From contig JAKBCU010000006.1 in assembly GCA_021807565.1 (NCBI GenBank), forward strand, positions 1 through 37,056: a DNA stretch of 37,056 nucleotides, read 5' to 3'. Every line of letters begins with the position of its first letter. Within the stretch, counting starts at the first letter, position 1. The notes below the pieces were generated by a model. The model had not been told where the DNA came from. It saw nothing but the letters and a program-made list of their open reading frames with translations, and did not search any database. Both the position numbers and the translations under genes were made by a program. Positions 16,895 to 26,136 of the stretch are shown here, piece after piece. This DNA is from Pseudomonadota bacterium. Lineage in GTDB: Bacteria > Pseudomonadota > Gammaproteobacteria > DSM-16500.

Positions 16895-19273
16895 ATGAAG
16901 ATTAGCGAAAAATGGTTACGAGAATGGGTTAAGACGGATATATCGCGCCCTACGTTATGCGAACAATTAACCATGGCAGGATTAGAAATTGAAGAAGTAA
17001 CGCCAGTCGCTGTCCCCTTTTTCGGTGTAGTGATAGGGCAGGTACTGCAAATAGCAAAACACCCTGACGCTGAACGTCTGAACATTTGTCAAGTTGAAGT
17101 AGGAAAAAGCTCTCCATTAATGATTATCTGCGGCGCCAATAACGTCAAAGTGGGGATGAAAGTAGCGGCCGCTCTTCAGGGTGCAGTATTAGGTAATCAA
17201 AAAACCATTTTGGAAACTCAATTACGTGGTAAGTTATCTCAAGGCATGTTGTGTTCTGCGCGTGAATTGGGTTTACCCTATGAATCAGAAGGCATTATCG
17301 CATTACCAGCCAATGCTCCCATTGGTGCAAATCTATGGGATTATCTCGACCTATCCGATCATATAATGGATGTTTCTATCACACCCAATCGGGGTGATTG
17401 TCTTAGTGTGGCAGGTTTAGCGTATGAAATAGCGGCAGTTACAAAGGCACCGCTGATGCCTGTCGAATTCCATTCAGTTAAGCCCAGTATATCGGATACC
17501 ATCCCCATTCGAATAGATCAACCTACAGCATGCCCGCATTATGTAGGGCGGATTATTCGAGATATCAGAATGGATGCAATTACGCCAATTTGGATGCAAG
17601 AACGGTTGCATCGAGGCAATGTTCGTTCTATCAGTCCCATCGTGGATGTGATGAATTATGTCATGCTTGAATTGGGTCAACCTATGCATGCATTTGATTT
17701 CAATACCATACAAGGCGATGTGGCAGTGCGCTACGCCAAATCAGATGAGTCACTTGTTTTATTGGATGGACAAACCGTACTGCTAGACCCGACCACATTA
17801 GTGATTGCCGATCAAGAAAAGGCATTGGCGATTGGTGGTGTCATGGGTGGCTTAGATTCCGCGGTTAGTGAAACAACGGAAACGGTTTTGCTTGAAAGCG
17901 CTTTTTTTGCTCCTGCATCGATTATTCATACGGCACGTCACTATCATTTACAGTCTGAATCTTCTTATCGATTTGAACGCGGTGTTGATCCATTATTGCA
18001 AATCAAGGCAATCGAACGTGCCACACAATTAATAGTAGATATAGCAGGTGGAAAACCGGGACCTGTGATTGATGTGAAAAATGAACAAGCGATACCTCCC
18101 AGTAAAACTATTCACTTACGTGCTGCACGCATTGAGATCCTGTTGGGCATCCGTTTTAGTGCCAACGAAGTCATGGATATCTTGTCACGACTTTCATTCA
18201 CACTAACAGCAGTGGAAGATGGTTGGAAAGTCACTGTACCGGCCAGACGTTTTGATATTACCCTAGAGGCTGATTTAATTGAAGAGATAGCAAGGGTCTA
18301 TGGATATGATCAATTACCTCAGCGATCTATTCATGGAGTATTAAGACTAGATCCCCAACCCGAAACCGAGCTGAGTATGACAAGCTTGCGACACCTCATG
18401 TGTGACTTAGGTTTTCAAGAAGTAGTTACTTACAGTTTTGTGAGTAAAAAATTACAACAACTCGTTGATCCTGGGGTCACGCCTAAGGAACTTATTAATC
18501 CTATTACGACAGATATGGCAGTCATGCGAACCAATTTATGGCCAGGACTGCTTGACGTGTTCTTATCTAATCAAGCTAGGCAGCACTGTTCCATGAAACT
18601 CTTTGAAACCGGTTTGCGCTTTCTTGTTCAAGAGGATAATTTGTTACAGCAATCTCGTTTAAGCGGGTTAGTGAGCGGCTCGGCCTATCCTGAACAGTGG
18701 GGTTTTTCCCCGCGTGAAGTCGATTTTTATGATCTAAAAGGAGATCTAGAGAATCTGTTTAGGAAAACATTGCAGTCAGCACAATTTACATTTCAACCTG
18801 GTTGCCATCCCGCACTGCATCCCGGTCAAACAGCTGCAGTGTATCGTGAAAATCATGCTATTGGAATCATGGGCGCGCTGCATCCTGCTATTGCACAAGT
18901 GCTCGATATTCAAAGAAAACTATTTCTATTTGATTTTGATTTGGACGAATTAAAACGGGCGGGCCTGCCTATTCCCCAAGAAATCTCTAAATTTCCATCC
19001 ATTCGACGAGATATAGCTATTTTGGTTGATCATACTGTACCTGTGCAGTCAATTCAGGATACAATACAAGAGGTAGCGGGCGGTTTATTGCAGAGAGTGT
19101 CCGTTTTTGATGTGTACCAAGGAAAAGGGGTCGGTTCACAACAAAAAAGTGTTGCTTTAGGGTTGATCTTGCAGCATTCTTCACGAACGTTAACGGATGA
19201 AGAAGTCGCAGATCTTATGGATAGCATAGTTAACGTATTGACGACAAGGTTCGCTGCTGAATTAAGGGGCTAG
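16895..19273 (+). CDS. pheT: phenylalanyl-tRNA synthetase beta subunit
   Basis: The 792-residue beta subunit holds, in order, an N-terminal EMAP/OB tRNA-binding-like domain ([22 protein letters not shown]), the B3/B4 editing domain ([19 protein letters not shown]), B5, a catalytic-like fold, and the C-terminal FDX-ACB domain ([19 protein letters not shown]) that binds the anticodon. Length is standard. The stop is two bases before the ihfA ATG, the order seen in E. coli and most gammaproteobacteria. Confidence 0.97.
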   Translation: MKISEKWLREWVKTDISRPTLCEQLTMAGLEIEEVTPVAVPFFGVVIGQVLQIAKHPDAERLNICQVEVGKSSPLMIICGANNVKVGMKVAAALQGAVLGNQKTILETQLRGKLSQGMLCSARELGLPYESEGIIALPANAPIGANLWDYLDLSDHIMDVSITPNRGDCLSVAGLAYEIAAVTKAPLMPVEFHSVKPSISDTIPIRIDQPTACPHYVGRIIRDIRMDAITPIWMQERLHRGNVRSISPIVDVMNYVMLELGQPMHAFDFNTIQGDVAVRYAKSDESLVLLDGQTVLLDPTTLVIADQEKALAIGGVMGGLDSAVSETTETVLLESAFFAPASIIHTARHYHLQSESSYRFERGVDPLLQIKAIERATQLIVDIAGGKPGPVIDVKNEQAIPPSKTIHLRAARIEILLGIRFSANEVMDILSRLSFTLTAVEDGWKVTVPARRFDITLEADLIEEIARVYGYDQLPQRSIHGVLRLDPQPETELSMTSLRHLMCDLGFQEVVTYSFVSKKLQQLVDPGVTPKELINPITTDMAVMRTNLWPGLLDVFLSNQARQHCSMKLFETGLRFLVQEDNLLQQSRLSGLVSGSAYPEQWGFSPREVDFYDLKGDLENLFRKTLQSAQFTFQPGCHPALHPGQTAAVYRENHAIGIMGALHPAIAQVLDIQRKLFLFDFDLDELKRAGLPIPQEISKFPSIRRDIAILVDHTVPVQSIQDTIQEVAGGLLQRVSVFDVYQGKGVGSQQKSVALGLILQHSSRTLTDEEVADLMDSIVNVLTTRFAAELRG

Positions 19274-19275
19274 CT

Positions 19276-19602
19276 ATGGCACTGACGAAAGCAGATATAG
19301 CGGAACATCTATTTACTCAAATAGGTTTGACTAAGCGTGAAGCAAAAGAAATTGTGGAGCTTTTTTTTAAACAAATTTGTACAGCGCTTGCAAATGGCCA
19401 ACAAGTGAAGCTGTCTGGATTTGGTAATTTTGAGTTACACGACAAAAGTGAGCGACCAGGACGAAATCCTAAAACAGGCGAACTGATCCCTGTTTCGGCT
19501 CGTCGAGTGGTTACTTTTAAGGCGGGGCAGAAATTAAAAGCTCGTGTTGAGGTATATGCAGGGAATGAGACCAAAAACACAGAATCGGATAAAGCATCGT
19601 AA
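19276..19602 (+). CDS. ihfA: integration host factor alpha subunit
   Basis: The 108-residue HU/IHF-family protein starts [20 protein letters not shown] and contains [21 protein letters not shown], the arm that intercalates proline in bent DNA. The pheT-ihfA order argues for IHF-alpha rather than HU. The C-terminal tail after VEVYAG is a little longer and more polar than E. coli IhfA. It overlaps the next gene by 47 bases in another frame. Confidence 0.95.
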   Translation: MALTKADIAEHLFTQIGLTKREAKEIVELFFKQICTALANGQQVKLSGFGNFELHDKSERPGRNPKTGELIPVSARRVVTFKAGQKLKARVEVYAGNETKNTESDKAS

Positions 19603-19963
19603 AATTTCGCTGGAGCCGTTGCCAGTGATTCCAGAAAAGCGTTATTTTACGATTGGTGAGGTAGCAGCATTATGTTGCGTGAAGCCGCATGTGTTGCGTT
19701 ATTGGGAGCAAGAATTCTCCCAGATAAAACCTGCCAAACGACGAGGCAATAGGCGTTATTACCAACGTGACGATGTCTTGATGATTCGCAAGATAAAAAC
19801 ATTACTCTATGAACAGGGTTTTACCATTGGTGGTGCTAGAACTCAACTGACTCTGGATACCGTCGGAGTAACAAAAGGAATTGAAACAGATACTGAAGTA
19901 AAAAAATTAATTGCAGATCTCGAGGGGGTTTTGCAAAGATTAAAGACTCATGAAACAGGTTAA
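19556..19963 (+). CDS. MerR-family transcriptional regulator
   Basis: The protein (about 135 residues) has an N-terminal winged HTH of the MerR type ([20 protein letters not shown], then RYWEQEF, then [14 protein letters not shown]) and a C-terminal helix that probably dimerises. It has no cysteine or other known ligand site at the C-terminus. This regulator regularly follows ihfA in gamma- and betaproteobacteria, with no agreed target. Start choice is uncertain: GTG 19544, ATG 19556 (GAGG just before) and ATG 19565 are all in frame upstream of the conserved part. tRNA-Pro lies 49 bases downstream. Confidence 0.85.
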   Translation: MQGMRPKTQNRIKHRKISLEPLPVIPEKRYFTIGEVAALCCVKPHVLRYWEQEFSQIKPAKRRGNRRYYQRDDVLMIRKIKTLLYEQGFTIGGARTQLTLDTVGVTKGIETDTEVKKLIADLEGVLQRLKTHETG

Positions 19964-20012
19964 ATCGAAAAAAAGCTTAGGTTAAAAAACAATCGTGAAG
20001 GAATGGAACAAA

Positions 20013-20089
20013 CGGGGCGTGGCGCAGCTTGGTAGCGCACTTGCATGGGGCGCAAGTGGTCGCCGGTTCAAATCCGGCCTGCCCTACCA
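20013..20089 (+). tRNA. tRNA-Pro(GGG), poorly paired acceptor
   Basis: The 77-base gene has a perfect D stem (GCGC/GCGC), anticodon stem CTTGC/GCAAG with loop ATGGGGC (anticodon GGG at 20047-20049), T arm GCCGG-TTCAAAT-CCGGC and encoded CCA. The acceptor is odd: 5' CGGGGCG faces 3' CTGCCCT, giving mismatches at pairs 1-72, 5-68 and 6-67. Normal tRNA-Pro has CGCCCCG there, with C1-G72. It may be decaying or need another tRNA-Pro to cover its codons. Confidence 0.82.
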
Positions 20090-20168
20090 AATCAATAGTA
20101 GTAGCATCCGCTCGTAAGCAGTATTTTTTGAGTAGTGATTCACTGCCCTATTATTCTGTATTCATTCG

Positions 20169-20186
20169 GTCGATTATCCAATCGAC
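20169..20186 (+). terminator. 7-bp hairpin after tRNA-Pro
   Basis: GTCGATT-ATCC-AATCGAC is a perfect 7-bp stem with a 4-base loop, followed by a pyrimidine-rich stretch (ATCCTTCTTCCCTTT) rather than a clean T-run. It lies 80 bases after the tRNA and 74 before fadD. It may be a weak terminator of the tRNA unit. The rest of this 170-base spacer holds nothing I recognise. Confidence 0.35.
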
Positions 20187-20259
20187 ATCCTTCTTCCCTT
20201 TGCTCAACTATCGACATGTGTCTTTGTTGAAAACATATCAATATTAGGGAAAGCATACT

Positions 20260-21930
20260 GTGGAAAAGATCTGGCTAAAGCATTATCCTAAAGGCGTTCC
20301 AGCTGAGATTAATCCGGACAATTATCAATCCATAGGGGAAATTTTTCGCGAGAGCTGCGAACATTTTCAAGATTTACCCGCATTTTATAATCTTGGTGTT
20401 ACTATCAGTTTTAAAAAACTTGAAAGTGATGCGCTTGCATTTGCTGCTTATTTGCAACAAGTATTGAATTTAAAAAAGGGCGATCGTATTGCTATTATGC
20501 TTCCTAATATATTGCAATATCCGGTTGTCTTGTTTGGTGCATTATGTGCAGGATTAACGGTGGTTAATGTCAACCCGCTTTATACTGTTCCGGAGGTTGT
20601 TCATCAACTAAAAGATGCGGGCGCAGAAACGATCATTGTATTGTCCACATTTGCATTAACCATTCAAAAAGCTCTATTGGATACACCATTAAAACACATT
20701 ATAGTAACAGAGTTAGGCGATTTATTTCCTAGACCAAGAGCTTTATTAGTCCATTTTGTCATGAAATATGTCAAACGAGTTATTCCAGACTGGGATATTG
20801 CGCATGTGATTCATTTTAGGCATGCATTGCATCAAGGAAAGCAGCTTACGTTTACGCCGGTGACAGTAACTCACCAAGACATTGCTTTTTTGCAATACAC
20901 AGGGGGTACGACTGGTGTGGCAAAAGGAGCTATGTTAACCCATAGGAATATGGTGGCCAATGTACTACAGGCTGAAGCTTGGTTCACTCCTTTACTTAGG
21001 ATAGGACAAGAAATTATTATAACCGCATTACCGCTTTATCATATTTTTTCACTGACCGCTAATTGTTTGTTTATTTCCAAAATTGGTGGATTAAATGTGC
21101 TAATTACAAATCCTAGAGATATTCCCCATACTGTATCCGAAATGCAAAAATTTAAATTTTCGGCCATCACAGGTGTGAATACCTTATTTAATGCCTTACT
21201 AAAAAATCATAAATTTAATCGATTGGATTTTAGCGAATTCAGAATGAGCCTAGGCGGTGGAATGTCGGTACAACGTGCCGTGGCGGAGCGTTGGCAAACT
21301 GTAACGGGTCTTCCTCTACTGGAAGCGTATGGTTTAACAGAGACATCGCCTTGTGTTTGCGTCAACCCTCCAGGATTAAAAGAATATAATGGCACAGTAG
21401 GTCTTCCTGTTTCCTCTACAGAGGTGTGTATTTTAGATGATGATGGCAATGAGGTCCCTATTGGTGAATCGGGCGAACTGGCGATTAAAGGCCCACAAGT
21501 TATGTACGGATATTGGCATAACCCTGCTGAAACACAAAAAGTGTTTACTAAGAATGGCTGGTTATTAACAGGTGATATTGCATCGATTAATGATGAGGGT
21601 TTTGTACGTATCTTAGAGCGTAAGAAAGACATGATTTTAGTATCCGGTTTTAATGTCTATCCTAACGAAGTGGAAGATGTTCTTGTGAGATTAAATGGTG
21701 TGCGTGAAGCAGCGGTGATTGGTGTACCGGATGAAAATTCAGGTGAAGCAGTAAAAGCCTTCATTGTCAGAGAGGATCCCACTTTAACCAAAGCTGATAT
21801 TTTGCGTTATTGCCGAAAAAATTTAACGGGCTATAAACTTCCTAAGTTGATTGAGTTTACAACAGAATTGCCCAAAACAAACGTCGGAAAAATCTTGCGA
21901 CGGGCTTTGAAAGAACAAAATCCTGTGTAA
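20260..21930 (+). CDS. fadD: long-chain fatty acid-CoA ligase
   Basis: This 556-residue AMP-forming enzyme activates fatty acids to acyl-CoA for beta-oxidation or lipid synthesis. It shows the P-loop-like AMP motif YTGGTTGVAKGAMLTHRN, the LLEAYGLTETSP signature, GWLLTGDIA, the FACS motif region (RKKDMILVSGFNVYPNEVED) and the C-terminal catalytic lysine in PKTNVGKILRRAL. The GTG start gives MEKIWLKHYPKGVPAEINP, which matches the start of E. coli FadD (MKKVWLNRYPADVPTEI), so the weak ribosome site AGGGA is accepted. No fad-box could be assigned by eye. Confidence 0.94.
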   Translation: MEKIWLKHYPKGVPAEINPDNYQSIGEIFRESCEHFQDLPAFYNLGVTISFKKLESDALAFAAYLQQVLNLKKGDRIAIMLPNILQYPVVLFGALCAGLTVVNVNPLYTVPEVVHQLKDAGAETIIVLSTFALTIQKALLDTPLKHIIVTELGDLFPRPRALLVHFVMKYVKRVIPDWDIAHVIHFRHALHQGKQLTFTPVTVTHQDIAFLQYTGGTTGVAKGAMLTHRNMVANVLQAEAWFTPLLRIGQEIIITALPLYHIFSLTANCLFISKIGGLNVLITNPRDIPHTVSEMQKFKFSAITGVNTLFNALLKNHKFNRLDFSEFRMSLGGGMSVQRAVAERWQTVTGLPLLEAYGLTETSPCVCVNPPGLKEYNGTVGLPVSSTEVCILDDDGNEVPIGESGELAIKGPQVMYGYWHNPAETQKVFTKNGWLLTGDIASINDEGFVRILERKKDMILVSGFNVYPNEVEDVLVRLNGVREAAVIGVPDENSGEAVKAFIVREDPTLTKADILRYCRKNLTGYKLPKLIEFTTELPKTNVGKILRRALKEQNPV

Positions 21931-22214
21931 GGAGCTGTTCAAGTCTATTGATTAAACTTAAATTAATTATTACTTAAACCATATCACATCAGGAAACCAA
22001 GTATGTTTAGTACGTTGCAATCTACGATAAAACAGGAAGAAAAAAATCAGATATCATAGCGTTAAATTCAACGAAAATTACCAAAAAAGATCACGTATAA
22101 TGATCAGTTTCTCATCCTCCTCGCAATGACCGCATCCAGATTAATTTCGCGCCAATGACAGACCCTAGTTATTGTCTGATTGTTCAATTTATTACAGTAA
22201 AATAGGAATGTATC
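21931..22214. other. 284-bp spacer with TTAA array and short ORF
   Basis: No gene is supported. Three TTAA cores lie exactly 11 bases apart (21952, 21963, 21974), one per helical turn, like tandem PmrA-type half-sites. A short open frame follows at 22002-22058 (MFSTLQSTIKQEEKNQIS) with GGAA upstream; it ends at a stop and nothing homologous follows. An inverted repeat GATCA...TGATC lies at about 22090-22106. The remainder is featureless. Confidence 0.35.
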
Positions 22215-24464
22215 ATGCTATGTTATGCTATTGCTTTTTTATTGGGCGATGTTTTGTTGCAACAATGCAAAACATTGCCTAATGTGTATTGGGTGTTTGG
22301 CATGTTGAGTGTTATTTTTTTAACGCTATTTACAAGCTATTTTCGTATAGTAGGCATGTTTCTGTTAGGATTTGCTTGGGCTTTATGGTATGCGCATTTG
22401 TCCACTGCTTGGGTGCTATCTAAGGACTTAGAAGGTAAATCGATTTGGTTAGATGGATATATTGCATCGATACCTTCTGTTTCGTTATACGGAACGTCAT
22501 GGATTTTTTCTACTAATAAAACATTCATTAAGTTGTCCTCTCAAAAAACCAATTTACATTTAAAAGTGGGTGATAGATGGAAATTGAATGTGAAATTAAA
22601 ACGTATTCACAGCACGTTCAATCCAAATAGTTTTGATTATGAAGCATGGGCGATGCAACAAGGCATTCGTGCCGTAGGTTATGTCATCAATAAGAGTGAA
22701 TCAACATGGATATCCAGTGATTGGTATCATTTTCCATTAGGCAGAATAAGACAAACGCTACAAGACAAATTAATCCATGCCTTAACGCCAAGCGTGACTT
22801 CACCTTGGATTATTGCATTGGCAGTGGGCGAACATCACGGGATCTCGCAAGAAAATTGGAAAATTTTACGAGATACAGGGACAAACCATTTAATGGCAAT
22901 TGCAGGGTTGCATATTGGCTGCATGTCTGGGTTAATGTATGTTATTGTTAATGCACTTTGGCGACGTTTTTTTTATCTCACCTTACGTTTGCCAGCGCAA
23001 CATGCCGCTAGTATTGGAGCATTATTCATGGCCTTGATCTATGGAGCATTGGCCGGATTTTCTATACCTACGCAACGTGCCTGCATTATGCTAATGCTGT
23101 TTTTAATGGCTGTACTTTGTCGAAGACAAAGCACTTCGTGGGCCGCATGGAGTATCGCGTTATTTTTAGTGCTCGCCATGAATCCTACTTGTGTCTTGAC
23201 AGAAAGTTTTTGGCTATCCTTTGGTTCAGTAGCACTCATTATTTATGGTGTCTCAGGTCGTTTGGCACCAGGCGGTTTATGGTGGAAGTATGGAAGAATT
23301 CAATGGGTAATAGGATTAGGGTTAGTGCCACTTAGTATCTGGTTATTTCAACAATGTTCATTGATATCCTTTATTGCTAATAGTATTGCTATCCCAATCG
23401 TAGGCTTTGTGATTGTTCCACTTGTATTGTTAGGTTGTTTTACTTCCATTTTTTCGACTGTTATCACAAAAATGGTGCTATTTTCCGCTGATACATTACT
23501 CGGTTTTGTATGGAAATTTTTATCTTTTTTGTCACATATCAAATGGGCCGTATGGTATCAGTCTGTGCCAGATCCTATCGTTTTTTTTTCTCTAATAGGT
23601 ATGATGTTATTGCTATTACCCATTGGAATGCCCGGTAGATGGTTTGGCTTAATTTGGCTTTTTCCTTTAATATTCTATAAACCGATCTCTCCTGCAATCG
23701 GTGAGATTCGTTTTACTTTACTGGATGTTGGGCAAGGTCTTTCTGCTATTGTACAAACAGCCAAACATAGCCTGGTATTTGATGCCGGACCTAGATGGGG
23801 TGATATCGACATGGGTGAAACTGTAGTTGTTCCTTATCTTCGCTCAATGGGGATTAGGCAACTCGATAGATTAGTCGTAAGTCACGGCGATAATGATCAT
23901 ATAGGTGGTGCACGTGCAGTTTTAAGCGTCTATCCCAATGCAATCGTTAAAACCAGTGTTCCAGAATTATTAGCCAATTTTTCTGTGAGTTATTGTTTGC
24001 GAGGAGAGAATTGGGATTGGGATGGGGTACAGTTTGAATTTATGTATCCGCCTGCAACACTATTAGGTTTAAATAATAATAGTTCCTGTGTGTTGCATAT
24101 CCATAATAAAGCGCACAGTATTTTATTAACGGGAGATATTGAAAAAATAGCGGAAAAATTTTTACATGAAGAAGCTGCAAATGGACTAAGAGCTGATATT
24201 CTCGTTGCTCCGCATCATGGGAGCAAAACCTCCGCCAATTATGATTTTTTAAATGACGTGGGAGCTAAAGTGGTATTGTTTCCTATTGGTTATCGCAATC
24301 GATACCATTTTCCTCATCCTAGTGTGATTGCTCGATATGAACAATTGCAAACGACAATGTATAATACCGTCATGAACGGGGCGATGAGCTTCTCATTGAC
24401 CGAACAAAAAGAGTTCTCTGCTCGGTTTTTTAGGTTAGACCATAAACATTATTGGAATGACTAA
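22215..24464 (+). CDS. comEC: ComEC/Rec2 DNA-uptake channel
   Basis: This 749-residue inner-membrane protein carries single-stranded DNA into the cytoplasm during natural transformation. An N-terminal DUF4131-like part with two to three membrane segments is followed by the competence domain (ALAVGEHHGISQENWKILRD, TGTNHLMAIAGLHIG) with many transmembrane helices, and a C-terminal metallo-beta-lactamase-like domain (LLDVGQGLSAIVQT, VFDAGPRWGD, SHGDNDHIGG, LTGDIE, APHHGSKTS) that may act as a nuclease on the non-transported strand. The full metal-binding set SHGDNDH is kept. Length is normal. AGGA precedes the ATG. The next gene is convergent, 12 bases away. Confidence 0.95.
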   Translation: MLCYAIAFLLGDVLLQQCKTLPNVYWVFGMLSVIFLTLFTSYFRIVGMFLLGFAWALWYAHLSTAWVLSKDLEGKSIWLDGYIASIPSVSLYGTSWIFSTNKTFIKLSSQKTNLHLKVGDRWKLNVKLKRIHSTFNPNSFDYEAWAMQQGIRAVGYVINKSESTWISSDWYHFPLGRIRQTLQDKLIHALTPSVTSPWIIALAVGEHHGISQENWKILRDTGTNHLMAIAGLHIGCMSGLMYVIVNALWRRFFYLTLRLPAQHAASIGALFMALIYGALAGFSIPTQRACIMLMLFLMAVLCRRQSTSWAAWSIALFLVLAMNPTCVLTESFWLSFGSVALIIYGVSGRLAPGGLWWKYGRIQWVIGLGLVPLSIWLFQQCSLISFIANSIAIPIVGFVIVPLVLLGCFTSIFSTVITKMVLFSADTLLGFVWKFLSFLSHIKWAVWYQSVPDPIVFFSLIGMMLLLLPIGMPGRWFGLIWLFPLIFYKPISPAIGEIRFTLLDVGQGLSAIVQTAKHSLVFDAGPRWGDIDMGETVVVPYLRSMGIRQLDRLVVSHGDNDHIGGARAVLSVYPNAIVKTSVPELLANFSVSYCLRGENWDWDGVQFEFMYPPATLLGLNNNSSCVLHIHNKAHSILLTGDIEKIAEKFLHEEAANGLRADILVAPHHGSKTSANYDFLNDVGAKVVLFPIGYRNRYHFPHPSVIARYEQLQTTMYNTVMNGAMSFSLTEQKEFSARFFRLDHKHYWND

Positions 24465-24476
24465 CGAGGATAGCGA

Positions 24477-24863
24477 TTAAGTGGAGGCAGGCTTTCCGCC
24501 ATGAGCTAATAAATCAATTGCCATCAGTAGGGCAGTATTATCGATTGGTTTTTCAAATGAAACCGTAGCACCCAACGACTCAGATAAATCTAAATAACCT
24601 GTAGGATCAAGCCGTCCACCACCTGAAATGGCAATAATTTCCATGTCAGGGTGTTTATGTTTTACCTCAGAAATAAGGGTAATACCGCTTTTTTTGGGCA
24701 TAATAATATCAGTTACCATAATGTCTGGGTTTGAGTTTTTAAGAATTTCGGTAGCTTCTTCACCATTGGTTGCACTTTCTACTTCATGAGAGGCACGTAT
24801 GAGCATTTGCGCTAACATGTCTCTTACTAAATCATCGTCTTCCACCAACAAAATTTTTGCCAT
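24477..24863 (-). CDS. single-domain response regulator
   Basis: The 128-residue CheY-like receiver has the acidic pocket LLVEDDD, the phospho-acceptor Asp in VTDIIMP, Ser/Ile of the AISGGG strand and the Lys in FEKP. There is no output domain. The start is set at the ATG at 24863 because GGGAG lies upstream and the family starts AKILLVEDD; the longer frame (to 24953) lies inside the kinase gene. It is four bases downstream of the kinase gene and surely its partner, but the downstream target is unknown. Confidence 0.9.
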   Translation of the reverse strand: MAKILLVEDDDLVRDMLAQMLIRASHEVESATNGEEATEILKNSNPDIMVTDIIMPKKSGITLISEVKHKHPDMEIIAISGGGRLDPTGYLDLSESLGATVSFEKPIDNTALLMAIDLLAHGGKPAST

Positions 24864-24867
24864 ATCG

Positions 24868-25947
24868 TTATTCTCCCTTCTCCGCATTAACAATATATTC
24901 TTGCTCAGGTAATAGCAAAGTAAACATTGTGCCATGGCCGAGCTTACTTTCAACTAGTATTTCTCCTCGATGCTCTTTTATAATGGAATGGACTGTTGCT
25001 AAGCCTAAACCGGTTCCTTTCCCGACTTCTTTGGTTGTAAAGAAAGGTTCAAAAATGCGTTCAATGGTAGTTTGATCCATACCATGCCCCGTGTCGGAGA
25101 TATCAATTCGACAGTAATTAACAGGTTCAATCTTAAGAAATTGTTTTAATAGATTGTCCGATGCAGAAACGAGGCTTAATTTAATCACTACCGTGCCTTC
25201 ACTGTCCATGGCGTCAACGGCATTATTGATGATATTGACCATCACTTGGTGCAGTTGAGTTTGGTTACCCATAATGTAACATTTAGTATCGAGTAGAGAT
25301 TTATAGTTAATCACGACGCTAGCGGGTATAGTGGGTTTCAGCAGACTTAATGCTCCTTCAATGGTATTTTGAACGCAGATAGTATTGAATTCATGGTGTT
25401 GACGTCGACTAAAAGCAAGAATGCGAGAAATTAATTCTTGACCGCGCTTGGAGGCTTCCAATACGTTACCTAAATTTTTATAAATAACGCTGTCTTTTGC
25501 AACATCCTCTCTTGCCATTTCAACATAGCCCGTTACGGCATAGAGAATATTATTAAAGTCATGAGCGATACCTCCCGCGAGTGTTCCAATGGCCTGAAGT
25601 TTCTGCCCTTGCAACAAAGCTTTCTCCAGTTTTTGTTTTGTTTTCTCAGCTTCAATACGTTCAACAATTTCTTTTTTGAAGTCTTCGTTGACCAGTTCAT
25701 AAGATTCTTCGCTTTGTCTAGCAAGCTGTACTAAGCGAATGGCTAGCCCCAATAAAATGGCGAGTAAAATACCTAGAATTAACACTACCCAGGGAAGGGA
25801 TTCCTCAAGTGATCCAATCAGATTGGCCAGCGATTTATTGACTAAATTATACCAAACAATAATAGAGATCAGCGTGCCACCCATTCCGATCCAATAAGGT
25901 AGCCAACGGTGCAATAGTTTTGTTCGGTTATCCTCGTGTTTGATCAT
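24868..25947 (-). CDS. membrane sensor histidine kinase
   Basis: The 359-residue kinase has two transmembrane helices (about residues 15-35 and 50-72) with only a short periplasmic loop, then a coiled coil, the H-box GGIAHDFNNIL (phospho-acceptor His), N-box QVMVNIINNAVDAM, G1 DTGHGMD, F-box FEPFFTTK and G2 GKGTGLGLATV. The H-box type resembles NtrB-like kinases. The small loop suggests it senses within the membrane or through another protein. It forms an operon with the receiver gene just downstream and is divergent from smc. Confidence 0.92.
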   Translation of the reverse strand: MIKHEDNRTKLLHRWLPYWIGMGGTLISIIVWYNLVNKSLANLIGSLEESLPWVVLILGILLAILLGLAIRLVQLARQSEESYELVNEDFKKEIVERIEAEKTKQKLEKALLQGQKLQAIGTLAGGIAHDFNNILYAVTGYVEMAREDVAKDSVIYKNLGNVLEASKRGQELISRILAFSRRQHHEFNTICVQNTIEGALSLLKPTIPASVVINYKSLLDTKCYIMGNQTQLHQVMVNIINNAVDAMDSEGTVVIKLSLVSASDNLLKQFLKIEPVNYCRIDISDTGHGMDQTTIERIFEPFFTTKEVGKGTGLGLATVHSIIKEHRGEILVESKLGHGTMFTLLLPEQEYIVNAEKGE

Positions 25948-25995
25948 GGTTTAGTTGTCCGTTGTTGTCTTATTTATCTTAATCGATTTAAGGAA

Positions 25996-26024
25996 TTGAG
26001 GCTATAAACCAATTTCTATATAAT
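25996..26024 (+). promoter_or_regulatory. smc promoter
   Basis: TTGAGG (25996-26001), a 17-base spacer and a perfect TATAAT (26019-26024) form a strong sigma70 match, giving a leader of about 105 bases before the smc ATG. Confidence 0.65.
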
Positions 26025-26136
26025 GATACGTATTTGTGGTATTTCAACTTAAGAAACGGTATCTTGCTAGATAACTAGGTGATTTAACTCGTTTTTTAGG
26101 TTAAAAAAGCATTCACTAATAGAAGTAACCCTAACT

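Noticed and set aside
22116-22130. CTCCTCGCAATGAC, like the GTCATTGCGAGGAG dispersed repeats of some intracellular bacteria
   Set aside because: It occurs once in the window, so no repeat can be shown.
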